Source: an uncultured Parabacteroides sp. (GTDB lineage: Bacteria > Bacteroidota > Bacteroidia > Bacteroidales > Tannerellaceae). Taken from it: a stretch of DNA of 53,565 nt. Every line of letters begins with the position of its first letter. Position 1 is the first letter of the stretch. Location of the stretch: contig CASFNG010000012.1 in NCBI GenBank assembly GCA_949296075.1, forward strand, positions 1 through 53,565, in the 5' to 3' direction. A model generated the notes under the pieces. That model worked only from the letters and a program-made list of their open reading frames with translations. It did not search any database and was not told the origin of the DNA. The position numbers were made by a program, and so were the translations under genes. Shown piece by piece: positions 8,323 through 16,191 of the stretch.

Positions 8323-9954
8323 ATGATTTCAGTAGATGGATTGACCGTGGAGTTTGGCGGGAGCGCGCTGTTCTCGGACATATCGTTCGTGATCAACGAG
8401 AAGGAGCGGATCGCCTTGATGGGGAAGAACGGGGCAGGCAAGTCGACTTTGTTGAAGATCCTGGCGGGTGTCCGCGAGCCGACACGGGGGAAGGTGACGG
8501 CGCCCAAGGATGCCGTGATCGCCTATCTCCCGCAACACCTGATGACGGAGGACGGGCGAACCGTCTTCGAGGAGGCGGAGCAGGCTTTCGCCCATCTCCA
8601 CGCTATGGAGGCGGAGATCGGGGAATTAAACCATCAGCTGGAGACCCGTACGGACTATGAGTCCGACGAGTATATGGCGCTGATCGAGCGGGTGGCGGCG
8701 CTGAGCGAGAAGTTCTACTCCATCGAGGAGATCAATTACGAGGCGGATATAGAGAAGACCTTGATGGGGTTAGGCTTCAAGCGCTCGGATCTCGGACGGC
8801 AGACGAGCGAGTTCAGCGGGGGATGGCGGATGCGCATTGAGCTGGCGAAGTTGCTTTTGCGGAAACCGGACGTCCTGCTGCTCGACGAGCCGACGAATCA
8901 TCTCGACATCGAGTCGATCCAGTGGTTAGAGGATTTCCTGATCGAGAGCGGGCAGGCGGTGGTGCTCATCAGTCACGACCGGGCCTTCGTGGATCATATC
9001 ACGACCCGCACGATCGAGGTGACGATGGGGCGGATCTATGATTATAAGGTGAATTACAGCCAATACCTCCAGTTGCGCCAAGAGCGGCGCGAGCAGCAGC
9101 GTAAGGCCTACGAGGAGCAGCAAAAGATGATCGCCGAGACGAAGGAGTTCATCGAGCGTTTCAAGGGGACCTACTCGAAAACCTTGCAGGTGCAGAGCCG
9201 GGTGAGGATGCTGGATAAGCTAGAGTTGGTGGAGGTGGACGAGGAGGATACCTCCGCCTTGCGGTTGCGTTTCCCGCCCTCGCCCCGCTCGGGCAGCTAT
9301 CCGGTGACGATCGACGGGGTGTCGAAGGCGTATGGGGATCATGTCGTCTTCCGCGACGCGAGCCTGATGATCGGCCGGGGGGATAAGATCGCCTTTGTCG
9401 GGAAGAACGGGGAGGGAAAATCGACCTTGGTGAAATGTATCATGGGGGAGATCCCGTATGAGGGGACGTTGACCTTGGGGCATAACGTGCGGATCGGTTA
9501 TTTCGCGCAGAATCAGGCCTCCCTGCTCGACGAGGAGCTGACGGTGTTCCAGACGATCGACGACGTGGCGCAGGGGGAGATCCGGACGAAGATCAAGGAT
9601 CTGCTGGGCGCGTTCATGTTTGGCGGGGAGAACTCGGCGAAGAAGGTGAAGGTGCTCTCCGGGGGCGAGCGCACGCGGCTGGCGATGATCAAGCTGCTGC
9701 TTGATCCGGTGAACCTGCTGATCTTGGATGAGCCTACGAACCACTTGGACATGAGGACGAAAGATATATTGAAGCAGGCCTTGATCGATTTTGACGGGAC
9801 GCTGATCGTCGTCTCCCACGACCGGGATTTCCTGGATGGTTTGGTGACGAAGGTATATGAGTTCGGCAACCGGAGGGTGACGGAGCATTTAGAGGGGATT
9901 TACGACTTTATGCGGCGGAAAAAGTTAGAGAACCTCCGCGAGCTGGAGCGATAA
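8323..9954 (+). CDS. ABC-F family ATPase (ribosome-associated, two ATP-binding domains)
   Basis: A 543-residue soluble protein with two ABC cassettes and no membrane segment. Domain 1 has Walker A GKNGAGKST (residues 34-42), signature FSGGW (about 164) and Walker B LLLDEPTNHLD (about 185-195). A charged helical linker (about 245-310, rich in Arg/Gln/Glu) follows, as in ABC-F proteins that reach into the ribosomal E site. Domain 2 has GKNGEGKST (about 360), LSGGE (about 445) and LLILDEPTNHLD (about 465-476). This pattern fits housekeeping translation factors of the EttA/YbiT/Uup group. Whether it protects against antibiotics cannot be judged from sequence. It is transcribed alone, divergently from rpsP. 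Confidence 0.93.
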   Translation: MISVDGLTVEFGGSALFSDISFVINEKERIALMGKNGAGKSTLLKILAGVREPTRGKVTAPKDAVIAYLPQHLMTEDGRTVFEEAEQAFAHLHAMEAEIGELNHQLETRTDYESDEYMALIERVAALSEKFYSIEEINYEADIEKTLMGLGFKRSDLGRQTSEFSGGWRMRIELAKLLLRKPDVLLLDEPTNHLDIESIQWLEDFLIESGQAVVLISHDRAFVDHITTRTIEVTMGRIYDYKVNYSQYLQLRQERREQQRKAYEEQQKMIAETKEFIERFKGTYSKTLQVQSRVRMLDKLELVEVDEEDTSALRLRFPPSPRSGSYPVTIDGVSKAYGDHVVFRDASLMIGRGDKIAFVGKNGEGKSTLVKCIMGEIPYEGTLTLGHNVRIGYFAQNQASLLDEELTVFQTIDDVAQGEIRTKIKDLLGAFMFGGENSAKKVKVLSGGERTRLAMIKLLLDPVNLLILDEPTNHLDMRTKDILKQALIDFDGTLIVVSHDRDFLDGLVTKVYEFGNRRVTEHLEGIYDFMRRKKLENLRELER

Positions 9955-9977
9955 AGGGATTTTTTTGAGATATAGGC

Positions 9978-10007
9978 TTGCGTATTCCCGCGAATTGCCT
10001 ATTTTCG
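9978..10007 (+). promoter_or_regulatory. Probable promoter of the fimbrillin-like gene
   Basis: TTGC (9978-9981), an 18-base spacer and TATTTTCG (10000-10007) resemble the Bacteroidetes promoter. The predicted transcript would carry a leader of about 100 bases that includes the stem-loop at 10043-10082. Confidence 0.6.
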
Positions 10008-10042
10008 CGGCGTAAGAATCTAAGCAAAAAACGAAGGATTGG

Positions 10043-10082
10043 GGCGCGTTTGTTCCGCCTACGGATGGAAACCAAACGCGCC
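10043..10082 (+). promoter_or_regulatory. Stem-loop in the leader of the fimbrillin-like gene
   Basis: GGCGCGTTTG (10043-10052) pairs perfectly with CAAACGCGCC (10073-10082), and TTCC (10053-10056) with GGAA (10067-10070) extends the stem. No T run follows, so it is not a standard terminator. It ends 25 bases before the chosen start codon and could affect mRNA stability or translation. Confidence 0.6.
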
Positions 10083-10107
10083 ACTTTCTGAAATTGTTCA
10101 ACGCCTT

Positions 10108-12861
10108 ATGAATCAAAATCATGTCATTCCCTGCCGCGTTATTGAAATCGTCTTGGCGGTCAGTTGTTTAGCTTGTGTTTTTTCGTGTGAGGATGAGACG
10201 GAGCGTTCGCTTCGCTCCGACCGGATCCGGTTCGAGCCGGCTATGTGGCAAACCTCTTCTGCCTTGACGAAAGGCGAGGCGGAGGCTGAGCCGGATACGC
10301 CCGCCAATACCGTGGCGGAGCTGTCGGCGGAGGGCTTGGGTTCGCTCTATCTTCATACCTTATATATAGACAGTATCGCGTCGCCCGGGCCGGAGATGCC
10401 GGAACGGGACAGCCTGCCGCTGACGAAGGCGGCTCCGGTCCGTGCGATGTACGATAATTTCAGCGTATCGGCTTGTAAATACGCGGGCTCTTGGGACGGG
10501 CTTCAGTCGCCCGACTTCATGTACGACGTATCGGTGAGCCAATCGGGTACGCCTTCGGGCGACTATTATTGGCCGGGTTCATCTTATAAGCTGCGTTTCT
10601 TCGCCTACGCCCCGAAGGAGACGGCTTACCGCCTCTCGGCACAGGCGGAGGGGATCCCTACGCTGCACTGCACGGTGCCTCAGGAGGTGGAGAAGCAGAA
10701 AGATCTCTTGGTGGCGGCTTCCGCTGAGATGGCGGGAGATCATAAAGCCGCGGTGAGATTGACTTTCCGCCACGCGCTCACGGCGGTGAGGTTCGTCTGC
10801 GGGGATGACGTGCAGGCGGGTACGATCAAGCGTGTCACGCTGAGGAATGTCTATTCCAAGGGGGATTACGATTTGAATTTGGAACGCTGGAGCGGCTGGG
10901 AAGCGAAGGCCTCTTTCTCGCAGACCTTGGACAAGGCTGCCGCGGCGAACCAGCCGATCACCACGGAGGCGCAGACTTTCATGATGCTGCCGCAGACGCT
11001 TCCGGACGACGCGGAGATCGAGGTGGTGTTTAATGATGGCACGGCGGATCAGACGCTGAAAGCCCCGATAGGTGGGAATGGCGAGGTCTGGCCGAAGGGC
11101 AAGACGGTGACTTACAAGATCTCCACCTCTTCCGTGGATTGGGAGTACTTCTTGGATGTGACGGCGCCGGGGGCGTTCACCTACGCGGGCGGAACAAATA
11201 CGTATAGCGTGAAGAGTTACCGGAAGAGCAGCGCAGGCAAGATAGAGCCGGTGGCGTGGAAAGCCCAGTTCTCCGAGGATGGCACGACATGGAGCGATAC
11301 CGCTCCCGATTGGCTGACGGAGTTCACCGCCTCTGGTGCGGGAGGAAACACGGCGGCTACCTATAATGCGACGGTAAAAGCGCAAACAGAGGTTCCTAAG
11401 CAATACCAATCAGATAAATTGGATGAGGCCATGCTGAAAGGATCTGTCGTGGAACCTTATAATTTATCCAATCAAAAAGGTTTACCCGAAGTAGAGAACA
11501 CGGCAAATTGTTATGTGGTAAGTGCTCCGGGCGTATATAGTTTTCCGTTGGTTTATGGCAACGCCATCAAGAATGGATCCGATAATAAGAGGGCATATAC
11601 CTCTACGGCAACCGGGAAATACATGATGAATACGTTTGTCAACCACTTAGGAAATGGGATCATGGAGCCTTATATCGCGAAAAATGCAGGTTGTGTGCCA
11701 GCCAAGGCGGAATTGATTTGGCAGGATGCCAAGGATCTGACCACGGACATCCGTTATAATCCGGGTGATAATGGAGGCACGATCTCTTTTAAAGTGGATA
11801 AGGCAACTATCCAACAGGGTAATGCCGTAATCGCTATCAAGGACGCGAGTGATGCCATCTTGTGGAGCTGGCATATATGGGTGACTGATGAAGATGTGGA
11901 GAATACGAACGATATGACGAATGAGGAGGGGATAACTCATAAGGTGATGCCGGTTAATTTGGGATGGTCTGAAGGCGCGATTGGTTCTTTTTATGTAGAG
12001 CGTAGTTGTAAGGTGAAGATCGAGATCGACAATGTGGAGAAAGAGATCATGCTTACACAGAAAAAGGGTTCCAATAATATCAAAGGGAAATCGATAGGAG
12101 ATTACCCCTATTATCAATGGGGGCGGAAAGATCCGTTTCAACCGTCCGACGGTATCACGGATAATAATAAGGTTTGGTATAATTCCGCGGGTATTGCCTT
12201 GACGGAGAGTCCATCCGTAGAGCTACATGCTGATAATATGATGGATCATAGCAGGATATGTATCATACATCCGAATGTTATACAGGGAATTAGTAGTGAT
12301 GATTATGGACGAGATACTCCTGTGGCCTCAAATGCCTGGGGATATGAGGAGGAGGATCCTTATGCGACTACGGATCGGATAAAAACCATTTACGATCCTT
12401 GCCCCGTAGGGTTTGCCGTACCAAAGCCTGAGACTTTTTCTGCTTTTGTTCCCGGACGAGGAGATGCTGACTATGCTTACCAGATAAATGGTGTCAGTGA
12501 TCATGTCCGGGTAGGATTTAATTTTTATAATGTCCTTAATGAGACAGGCAGTAATGCTTCTGAGAAGCAGGGTGTAACCTATTTTTTCCCGGCTCGCGGT
12601 ATGCGCTCCTATCACATAGATGCAGCATCAATGAGTCCATCGAGTCCCTCTGTGCCATCAGGTGGGGTCATGAATGGATTTACGCCATATAGTTTTATGT
12701 ACATAGGTTTTTATTGGATGGCTAATGGTGGAATTGCTTTTTTTGGATTGGCTGATGGTAAATCAATATATTCTGAGGATGCGATTGCGGATGTAACAGG
12801 TCGGGTTTCTGAAAGAGAGTTTATTAGCCTCTATTCCATCCGCCCCGTACGGGAGGAGTAA
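10108..12861 (+). CDS. Fimbrillin-family lipoprotein with C-terminal FISUMP-like domain
   Basis: Started at 10108 (MNQNHVIPCR...), this is a 917-residue lipoprotein with several Cys near the end of the signal, the best lipobox being VFSC (Cys27). The frame continues 23 codons upstream through the leader stem-loop, which I reject as coding. Residues about 100-360 resemble a fimbrillin/Mfa-like domain: DYYWPGSSYKLRFFAYAP, then LTFRHALTAVRF and VTLRNVYSKGDYDL. Residues about 620-917 resemble C-terminal domains seen in many Bacteroidales fimbrillins and FISUMP proteins (YPYYQWGRKDPF, YDPCPVGFAVP, FFPARGMR, SLYSIRPVRE). Base composition changes near 11390: lines before are above half G+C, lines after are about one third, suggesting a mosaic gene. 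Role: surface fibre subunit or adhesin, inferred. Confidence 0.82.
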   Translation: MNQNHVIPCRVIEIVLAVSCLACVFSCEDETERSLRSDRIRFEPAMWQTSSALTKGEAEAEPDTPANTVAELSAEGLGSLYLHTLYIDSIASPGPEMPERDSLPLTKAAPVRAMYDNFSVSACKYAGSWDGLQSPDFMYDVSVSQSGTPSGDYYWPGSSYKLRFFAYAPKETAYRLSAQAEGIPTLHCTVPQEVEKQKDLLVAASAEMAGDHKAAVRLTFRHALTAVRFVCGDDVQAGTIKRVTLRNVYSKGDYDLNLERWSGWEAKASFSQTLDKAAAANQPITTEAQTFMMLPQTLPDDAEIEVVFNDGTADQTLKAPIGGNGEVWPKGKTVTYKISTSSVDWEYFLDVTAPGAFTYAGGTNTYSVKSYRKSSAGKIEPVAWKAQFSEDGTTWSDTAPDWLTEFTASGAGGNTAATYNATVKAQTEVPKQYQSDKLDEAMLKGSVVEPYNLSNQKGLPEVENTANCYVVSAPGVYSFPLVYGNAIKNGSDNKRAYTSTATGKYMMNTFVNHLGNGIMEPYIAKNAGCVPAKAELIWQDAKDLTTDIRYNPGDNGGTISFKVDKATIQQGNAVIAIKDASDAILWSWHIWVTDEDVENTNDMTNEEGITHKVMPVNLGWSEGAIGSFYVERSCKVKIEIDNVEKEIMLTQKKGSNNIKGKSIGDYPYYQWGRKDPFQPSDGITDNNKVWYNSAGIALTESPSVELHADNMMDHSRICIIHPNVIQGISSDDYGRDTPVASNAWGYEEEDPYATTDRIKTIYDPCPVGFAVPKPETFSAFVPGRGDADYAYQINGVSDHVRVGFNFYNVLNETGSNASEKQGVTYFFPARGMRSYHIDAASMSPSSPSVPSGGVMNGFTPYSFMYIGFYWMANGGIAFFGLADGKSIYSEDAIADVTGRVSEREFISLYSIRPVREE

Positions 12862-12901
12862 GCGGGGGACGTAGGGGGCGGAAGCCTGTTCTTTTATCGC
12901 G

Positions 12902-12950
12902 ATAGCCCAAGGTTGGCGGGAGAGAATCTCCCACGCAAGCCTTGGGCTAT
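12902..12950 (+). terminator. Long hairpin after the fimbrillin-like gene, probable terminator
   Basis: ATAGCCCAAGG (12902-12912) pairs with CCTTGGGCTAT (12940-12950), and a second inner helix forms from GGGAG and CTCCC around 12920-12932. The following T tract is weak (TGATTTTATG), so the terminator role is likely but not certain. Confidence 0.65.
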
Positions 12951-13025
12951 TGATTTTATGGATGGGAATGTGGGTCGATATGCGATTATTTGCGAACTAT
13001 TCCGTACTTTCGCGAGAAAAACAAA

Positions 13026-13637
13026 ATGATAGATTTTATCACCCTTTGCGACTATGTGGGGACCTTCGCGTTCGCCATAAGTGGTATTCGGTTGGCCTCG
13101 GCGAAACAATTTGATTGGTTTGGCGCTTATGTGGTGGGGGTTGTCACGGCGGTAGGAGGCGGTACGATACGCGATATACTGCTCAACGCCGTGCCATTCT
13201 GGATGACGCAAGCCTCGTACCTGATCGTCTCGGCGCTGGCTCTGCTGTTCGTGATCGTTTTCCGGAAATACGTGATCCGGCTGAACAATACGTTCTTCAT
13301 CTTCGACGCGATCGGGCTGGGCCTGTTCGTGGTGGTAGGTATCGCCAAGACCTTAGACTTCGGGTTTCCCGTATGGGTGGCGATCGTGATGGGCACGATC
13401 ACCGGCTCCTTCGGGGGGATGGTGCGCGATATACTGATCAACGAGGAACCCTTGATCTTCCGGAAAGATATTTACGCGATGGCGTGCGTGTTCGGGGGGC
13501 TTATCTATTATCTATGTATGTTTACCCCCCTCTCGTCGGCGATGACCCAGTTTATCTCGGCGCTGAGCGTCTTCCTCGCGCGTATTATCGCCGTGAAATA
13601 CCATATCAGTATGCCGGTGTTAAAAGGAGAAGAATAA
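13026..13637 (+). CDS. TRIC/UPF0126 family cation channel membrane protein (YadS/YicG-like)
   Basis: A 203-residue polytopic membrane protein started at MIDFITLCDYVGTFAFAISG (13026). An upstream in-frame ATG at 12990 would overlap the promoter-like TACTTTCG (13005-13012). It contains the two internal repeats of the family, each ending in Gly-rich plus Arg-Asp: GVVTAVGGGTIRDILL (about 38-53) and MGTITGSFGGMVRDIL (about 124-139), with about seven hydrophobic helices. Bacterial members form trimeric monovalent-cation channels. The asparaginase gene follows 22 bases after the stop but has its own promoter box. Confidence 0.9.
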   Translation: MIDFITLCDYVGTFAFAISGIRLASAKQFDWFGAYVVGVVTAVGGGTIRDILLNAVPFWMTQASYLIVSALALLFVIVFRKYVIRLNNTFFIFDAIGLGLFVVVGIAKTLDFGFPVWVAIVMGTITGSFGGMVRDILINEEPLIFRKDIYAMACVFGGLIYYLCMFTPLSSAMTQFISALSVFLARIIAVKYHISMPVLKGEE

Positions 13638-13642
13638 TTTAT

Positions 13643-13650
13643 TAACTTTG
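13643..13650 (+). promoter_or_regulatory. -7 box of the asparaginase gene, very close to its start
   Basis: TAACTTTG at 13643-13650 matches the Bacteroidetes -7 box exactly and ends only nine bases before the ATG at 13660, leaving a leader of just a few bases. Confidence 0.65.
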
Positions 13651-13659
13651 CGATAGAAT

Positions 13660-14724
13660 ATGGACATACATGCTCAACAAGATAAAGCGTCTATCCTGCT
13701 GATTTACACGGGAGGGACGATAGGGATGATAGAGAACCCGGAGACGGGCGTGTTGGAGTCGTTCAACTTCCAGCACCTGCGGGACAATATGCCGGAGCTG
13801 AAGAAGCTGGGCTACGAGGTGGCGACGATCCAGTTCGATCCACCGTTAGACTCCGCGGAGATGGGGCCGGACTCGTGGATGAAGCTCGTGAAGATCATCG
13901 CCGAGAATTATCAGCGGTACGATGGCTTCGTGGTCTTGCATGGCACGGATACGATGTCGTATACGGCCTCGGCGCTTAGCTTCATGTTGGAGAACCTGAG
14001 CAAGCCGGTGATCCTGACCGGGTCGCAGCTGCCGATCGGCATGTTGCGTACCGACGGCAAGGAGAACCTGATCACGGCGATCGAGATAGCCGCCGCCAAG
14101 GAGAACGGCCTGCCCTTGATCCCCGAGGTTTGCGTCTTCTTCGAGAACGACCTGTTGCGCGGGAACCGTACGAGCAAGATCAACGCAGACAACTTCAACG
14201 CGTTTCGCTCCTATAACTATCCCGCGCTCGCCCATGCCGGGATCTATATCAAGTATGATCTGCCGCAGGTATATCATCCCGTCTCGCGCAAGCCGCTGAA
14301 GCCGCATTATCTGCTCGACCGGAACATCGCGATCCTGAAGCTGTTCCCGGGGATCTCGCCGCAAGTGGTGGAGAGCATCCTGAATATACCGGGCTTGAAG
14401 GGGGTCGTGATGGAGACGTTCGGGAGCGGTAACGCCCCTTGCGAGGAGTGGTTCCTGAGTATGTTGAAGGGAGCGGTAGAGCGAGGGATCGTGATCGTGA
14501 ACGTGACGCAATGCCGGGCCGGTAGCGTGGAGATGCACCGCTACGAGACGGGGCATAAGCTGCTGGAGGCCGGCGTGACGAGCGGGTACGACAGCACGAC
14601 CGAGAGCGCCGTGACCAAGCTGATGTTCCTGTTCGGGCATGGGCTGACTCCGGAAGAGGTGAAGGAGCATATGAACTGCTCGCTGATCGGGGAGGTGACG
14701 ATCCCCGAGACATTCCGGATGTGA
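13660..14724 (+). CDS. ansA: Type I (cytoplasmic) L-asparaginase
   Basis: A 354-residue protein without a signal peptide. The two threonine-containing active-site motifs of L-asparaginases are present: YTGGTIGM (Thr17/Thr20 region) and LHGTDTMSYTA (residues 93-103). Conserved ILTGSQLPIG and the allosteric-type C-terminal domain (GVVMETFGSGNAP) also fit. It hydrolyses L-asparagine to aspartate and ammonia. Length and motifs fit the E. coli AnsA group rather than the periplasmic type II enzyme. It is probably transcribed from the box at 13643. The next gene starts 42 bases downstream and may be co-transcribed. Confidence 0.95.
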   Translation: MDIHAQQDKASILLIYTGGTIGMIENPETGVLESFNFQHLRDNMPELKKLGYEVATIQFDPPLDSAEMGPDSWMKLVKIIAENYQRYDGFVVLHGTDTMSYTASALSFMLENLSKPVILTGSQLPIGMLRTDGKENLITAIEIAAAKENGLPLIPEVCVFFENDLLRGNRTSKINADNFNAFRSYNYPALAHAGIYIKYDLPQVYHPVSRKPLKPHYLLDRNIAILKLFPGISPQVVESILNIPGLKGVVMETFGSGNAPCEEWFLSMLKGAVERGIVIVNVTQCRAGSVEMHRYETGHKLLEAGVTSGYDSTTESAVTKLMFLFGHGLTPEEVKEHMNCSLIGEVTIPETFRM

Positions 14725-14766
14725 GTGATACGAGAAAAATAGAAACAGTGTTGAGGATAGGAGGGT

Positions 14767-15570
14767 ATGAAATTATCATTTTTAAGTTTGGCGAGCGGTA
14801 GCAGCGGCAACTGCTACTATTTAGGCACGCCGGAGTTCGGGGTCTTGATCGACGCGGGCATAGGTATCCGGACGATCAAGAAGGTGCTGAAGGATCATGC
14901 GATCGATTTCTCTAAGATAGCGGCCGTGCTGGTCACCCACGATCACGCGGATCACATCAAGACGGTAGGCTATTTAGGCGAGAAGATGGGTATCCCGGTC
15001 TATACGACAGAGGGGGTACACCGCGGGATCGACAAGAGCCGTTATGTGGAGGAGACATTGAGCGCCTCGCGCAAGGTCATCGAGAAGGAGGTGCCTTTCC
15101 TTATCCGGGATTTCCGGATCACGGCGTTCGAGGTGCCGCACGACAGCACCGATAGCGTAGGGTATCATATCGAGTACGGCAATCACGCCTTTACCGTGGC
15201 GACGGACGTGGGGCATATCACGGAAACCGTAGGCCGATATATCTGTAAGGCGAATCATCTGATCCTGGAGGCGAACTACGACGAGGAGATGCTTCGCGAC
15301 GGCAGCTATCCCGCCTTCTTGAAAGAGCGGGTGGCCAGTCCGACAGGCCATCTGAGCAACCGGGAGGCGGCGGAGTTCCTGGCTACCCATTACCAGCCCA
15401 GCTTGAAGGATATTTGGCTTTGCCACCTCAGCCGGGACAACAATCATCCGGAGCTGGCCTATAAGACCGTGGATATCCGGTTGTTCCAGGAGGGGATACG
15501 GGTTGGGAAAGACGTGACCTTAGTCGCGCTAAAGCGGACAACCCCGTCGGATATTTACGAGTTCGAGTGA
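14767..15570 (+). CDS. MBL-fold metallo-hydrolase (YycJ/WalJ-like)
   Basis: A 267-residue metallo-beta-lactamase fold protein. It opens with LSFLSLASGSSGNCYYLG, a signature of the YycJ/WalJ group, and has the metal motif THDHADH (H58, H60, D62, H63). Further ligands lie in EVPHDS (about 118-123), TDVGH (about 141-145) and CHLSRDNNHPE (about 219-229). Members are nuclease-like hydrolases linked to cell-wall and DNA-repair phenotypes in Gram-positives. The role in Bacteroidetes is not established. It lies just downstream of the asparaginase gene on the same strand. Confidence 0.9.
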   Translation: MKLSFLSLASGSSGNCYYLGTPEFGVLIDAGIGIRTIKKVLKDHAIDFSKIAAVLVTHDHADHIKTVGYLGEKMGIPVYTTEGVHRGIDKSRYVEETLSASRKVIEKEVPFLIRDFRITAFEVPHDSTDSVGYHIEYGNHAFTVATDVGHITETVGRYICKANHLILEANYDEEMLRDGSYPAFLKERVASPTGHLSNREAAEFLATHYQPSLKDIWLCHLSRDNNHPELAYKTVDIRLFQEGIRVGKDVTLVALKRTTPSDIYEFE

Positions 15571-15597
15571 TTTTTCTCGAAAAAACAGGTCGGAATG

Positions 15598-15628
15598 TTT
15601 GCGGGTAAAAATAAAAGACCTATCTTTG
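15598..15628 (+). promoter_or_regulatory. Promoter of the tRNA-Lys/Lys/Ser cluster
   Basis: TTTG (15598-15601), exactly 19 bases, TATCTTTG (15621-15628) is a perfect Bacteroidetes consensus promoter. It lies about 55 bases before the first tRNA. Confidence 0.88.
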
Positions 15629-15683
15629 CACCCGCAATCGAGAGTTAACAGAGGTTGATGCAGCGGTTGCGAGAAGCAAGAAT

Positions 15684-15756
15684 GACTTGGTAGCTCAGTT
15701 GGTAGAGCAAATGACTCTTAATCATTGGGTCGAGGGTTCGAGCCCCTCCCAGGTCA
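15684..15756 (+). tRNA. tRNA-Lys (anticodon CTT), copy 1
   Basis: A 73-base cloverleaf: acceptor GACTTGG/CCAGGTC, D arm GCTC/GAGC, anticodon stem AATGA/TCATT with loop CTCTTAA, T arm GAGGG TTCGAGC CCCTC. The discriminator is A. CCA is not encoded. Confidence 0.96.
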
Positions 15757-15776
15757 CTTCATCTTGATTAAACGTT

Positions 15777-15849
15777 GACTTGGTAGCTCAGTTGGTAGAG
15801 CAAATGACTCTTAATCATTGGGTCGAGGGTTCGAGCCCCTCCCAGGTCA
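15777..15849 (+). tRNA. tRNA-Lys (anticodon CTT), copy 2
   Basis: Base-for-base identical to copy 1 at 15684-15756, separated from it by 20 bases. It is in the same transcript and is probably a recent tandem duplication or kept identical by gene conversion. Confidence 0.96.
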
Positions 15850-15857
15850 CATTTAAC

Positions 15858-15942
15858 GGAAAGATGGCAGAGTGGTCGATTGCGGCGGTCTTGAAAACCG
15901 TTGAACCGAAAGGTTCCCGGGGTTCGAATCCCTGTCTTTCCG
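15858..15942 (+). tRNA. tRNA-Ser (anticodon TGA)
   Basis: An 85-base type II tRNA: acceptor GGAAAGA/TCTTTCC, anticodon loop CTTGAAA (anticodon TGA), long variable arm, T arm with GGTTCGAATCC, discriminator G as usual for serine tRNAs. It is the last gene of the tRNA transcript. Confidence 0.95.
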
Positions 15943-15992
15943 CATGAAACGATGAGCGATGCCGATTGAGGCATCCGATTGAGAAGAGTTAA

Positions 15993-16025
15993 AGCGCCAC
16001 GGTTCAAAAACCGTGGCGCTTTTTT
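15993..16025 (+). terminator. Terminator of the tRNA cluster
   Basis: AGCGCCACGGTT (15993-16004) pairs with AACCGTGGCGCT (16009-16020) and is followed by TTTTTT. Confidence 0.92.
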
Positions 16026-16124
16026 ATGCCTTCGTCCCTCCCGAGGAGTGTGGAATGGGGACGTCTTTCTTGATGGATCGCTTGAAAAATAAGGGATAGG
16101 AAGATATTTTTTTGCCGAAAAGTA

Positions 16125-16154
16125 TTGCGGATTCAAAGCATAAAGTTAAATTTG
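16125..16154 (+). promoter_or_regulatory. Probable promoter of the GH20 gene
   Basis: TTGC (16125-16128), an 18-base spacer and TAAATTTG (16147-16154) match the Bacteroidetes pattern. The start codon is 37 bases downstream, after an unusual run of 13 A. Confidence 0.72.
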
Positions 16155-16191
16155 CAAAAAAAAAAAAGAATATCTATTAAACCCTTAGAGA

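Noticed and set aside
15684-15942. tRNA cluster considered as an integration site for a mobile element.
   Set aside because: No integrase gene and no partial tRNA 3' repeat is present in the flanking sequence.
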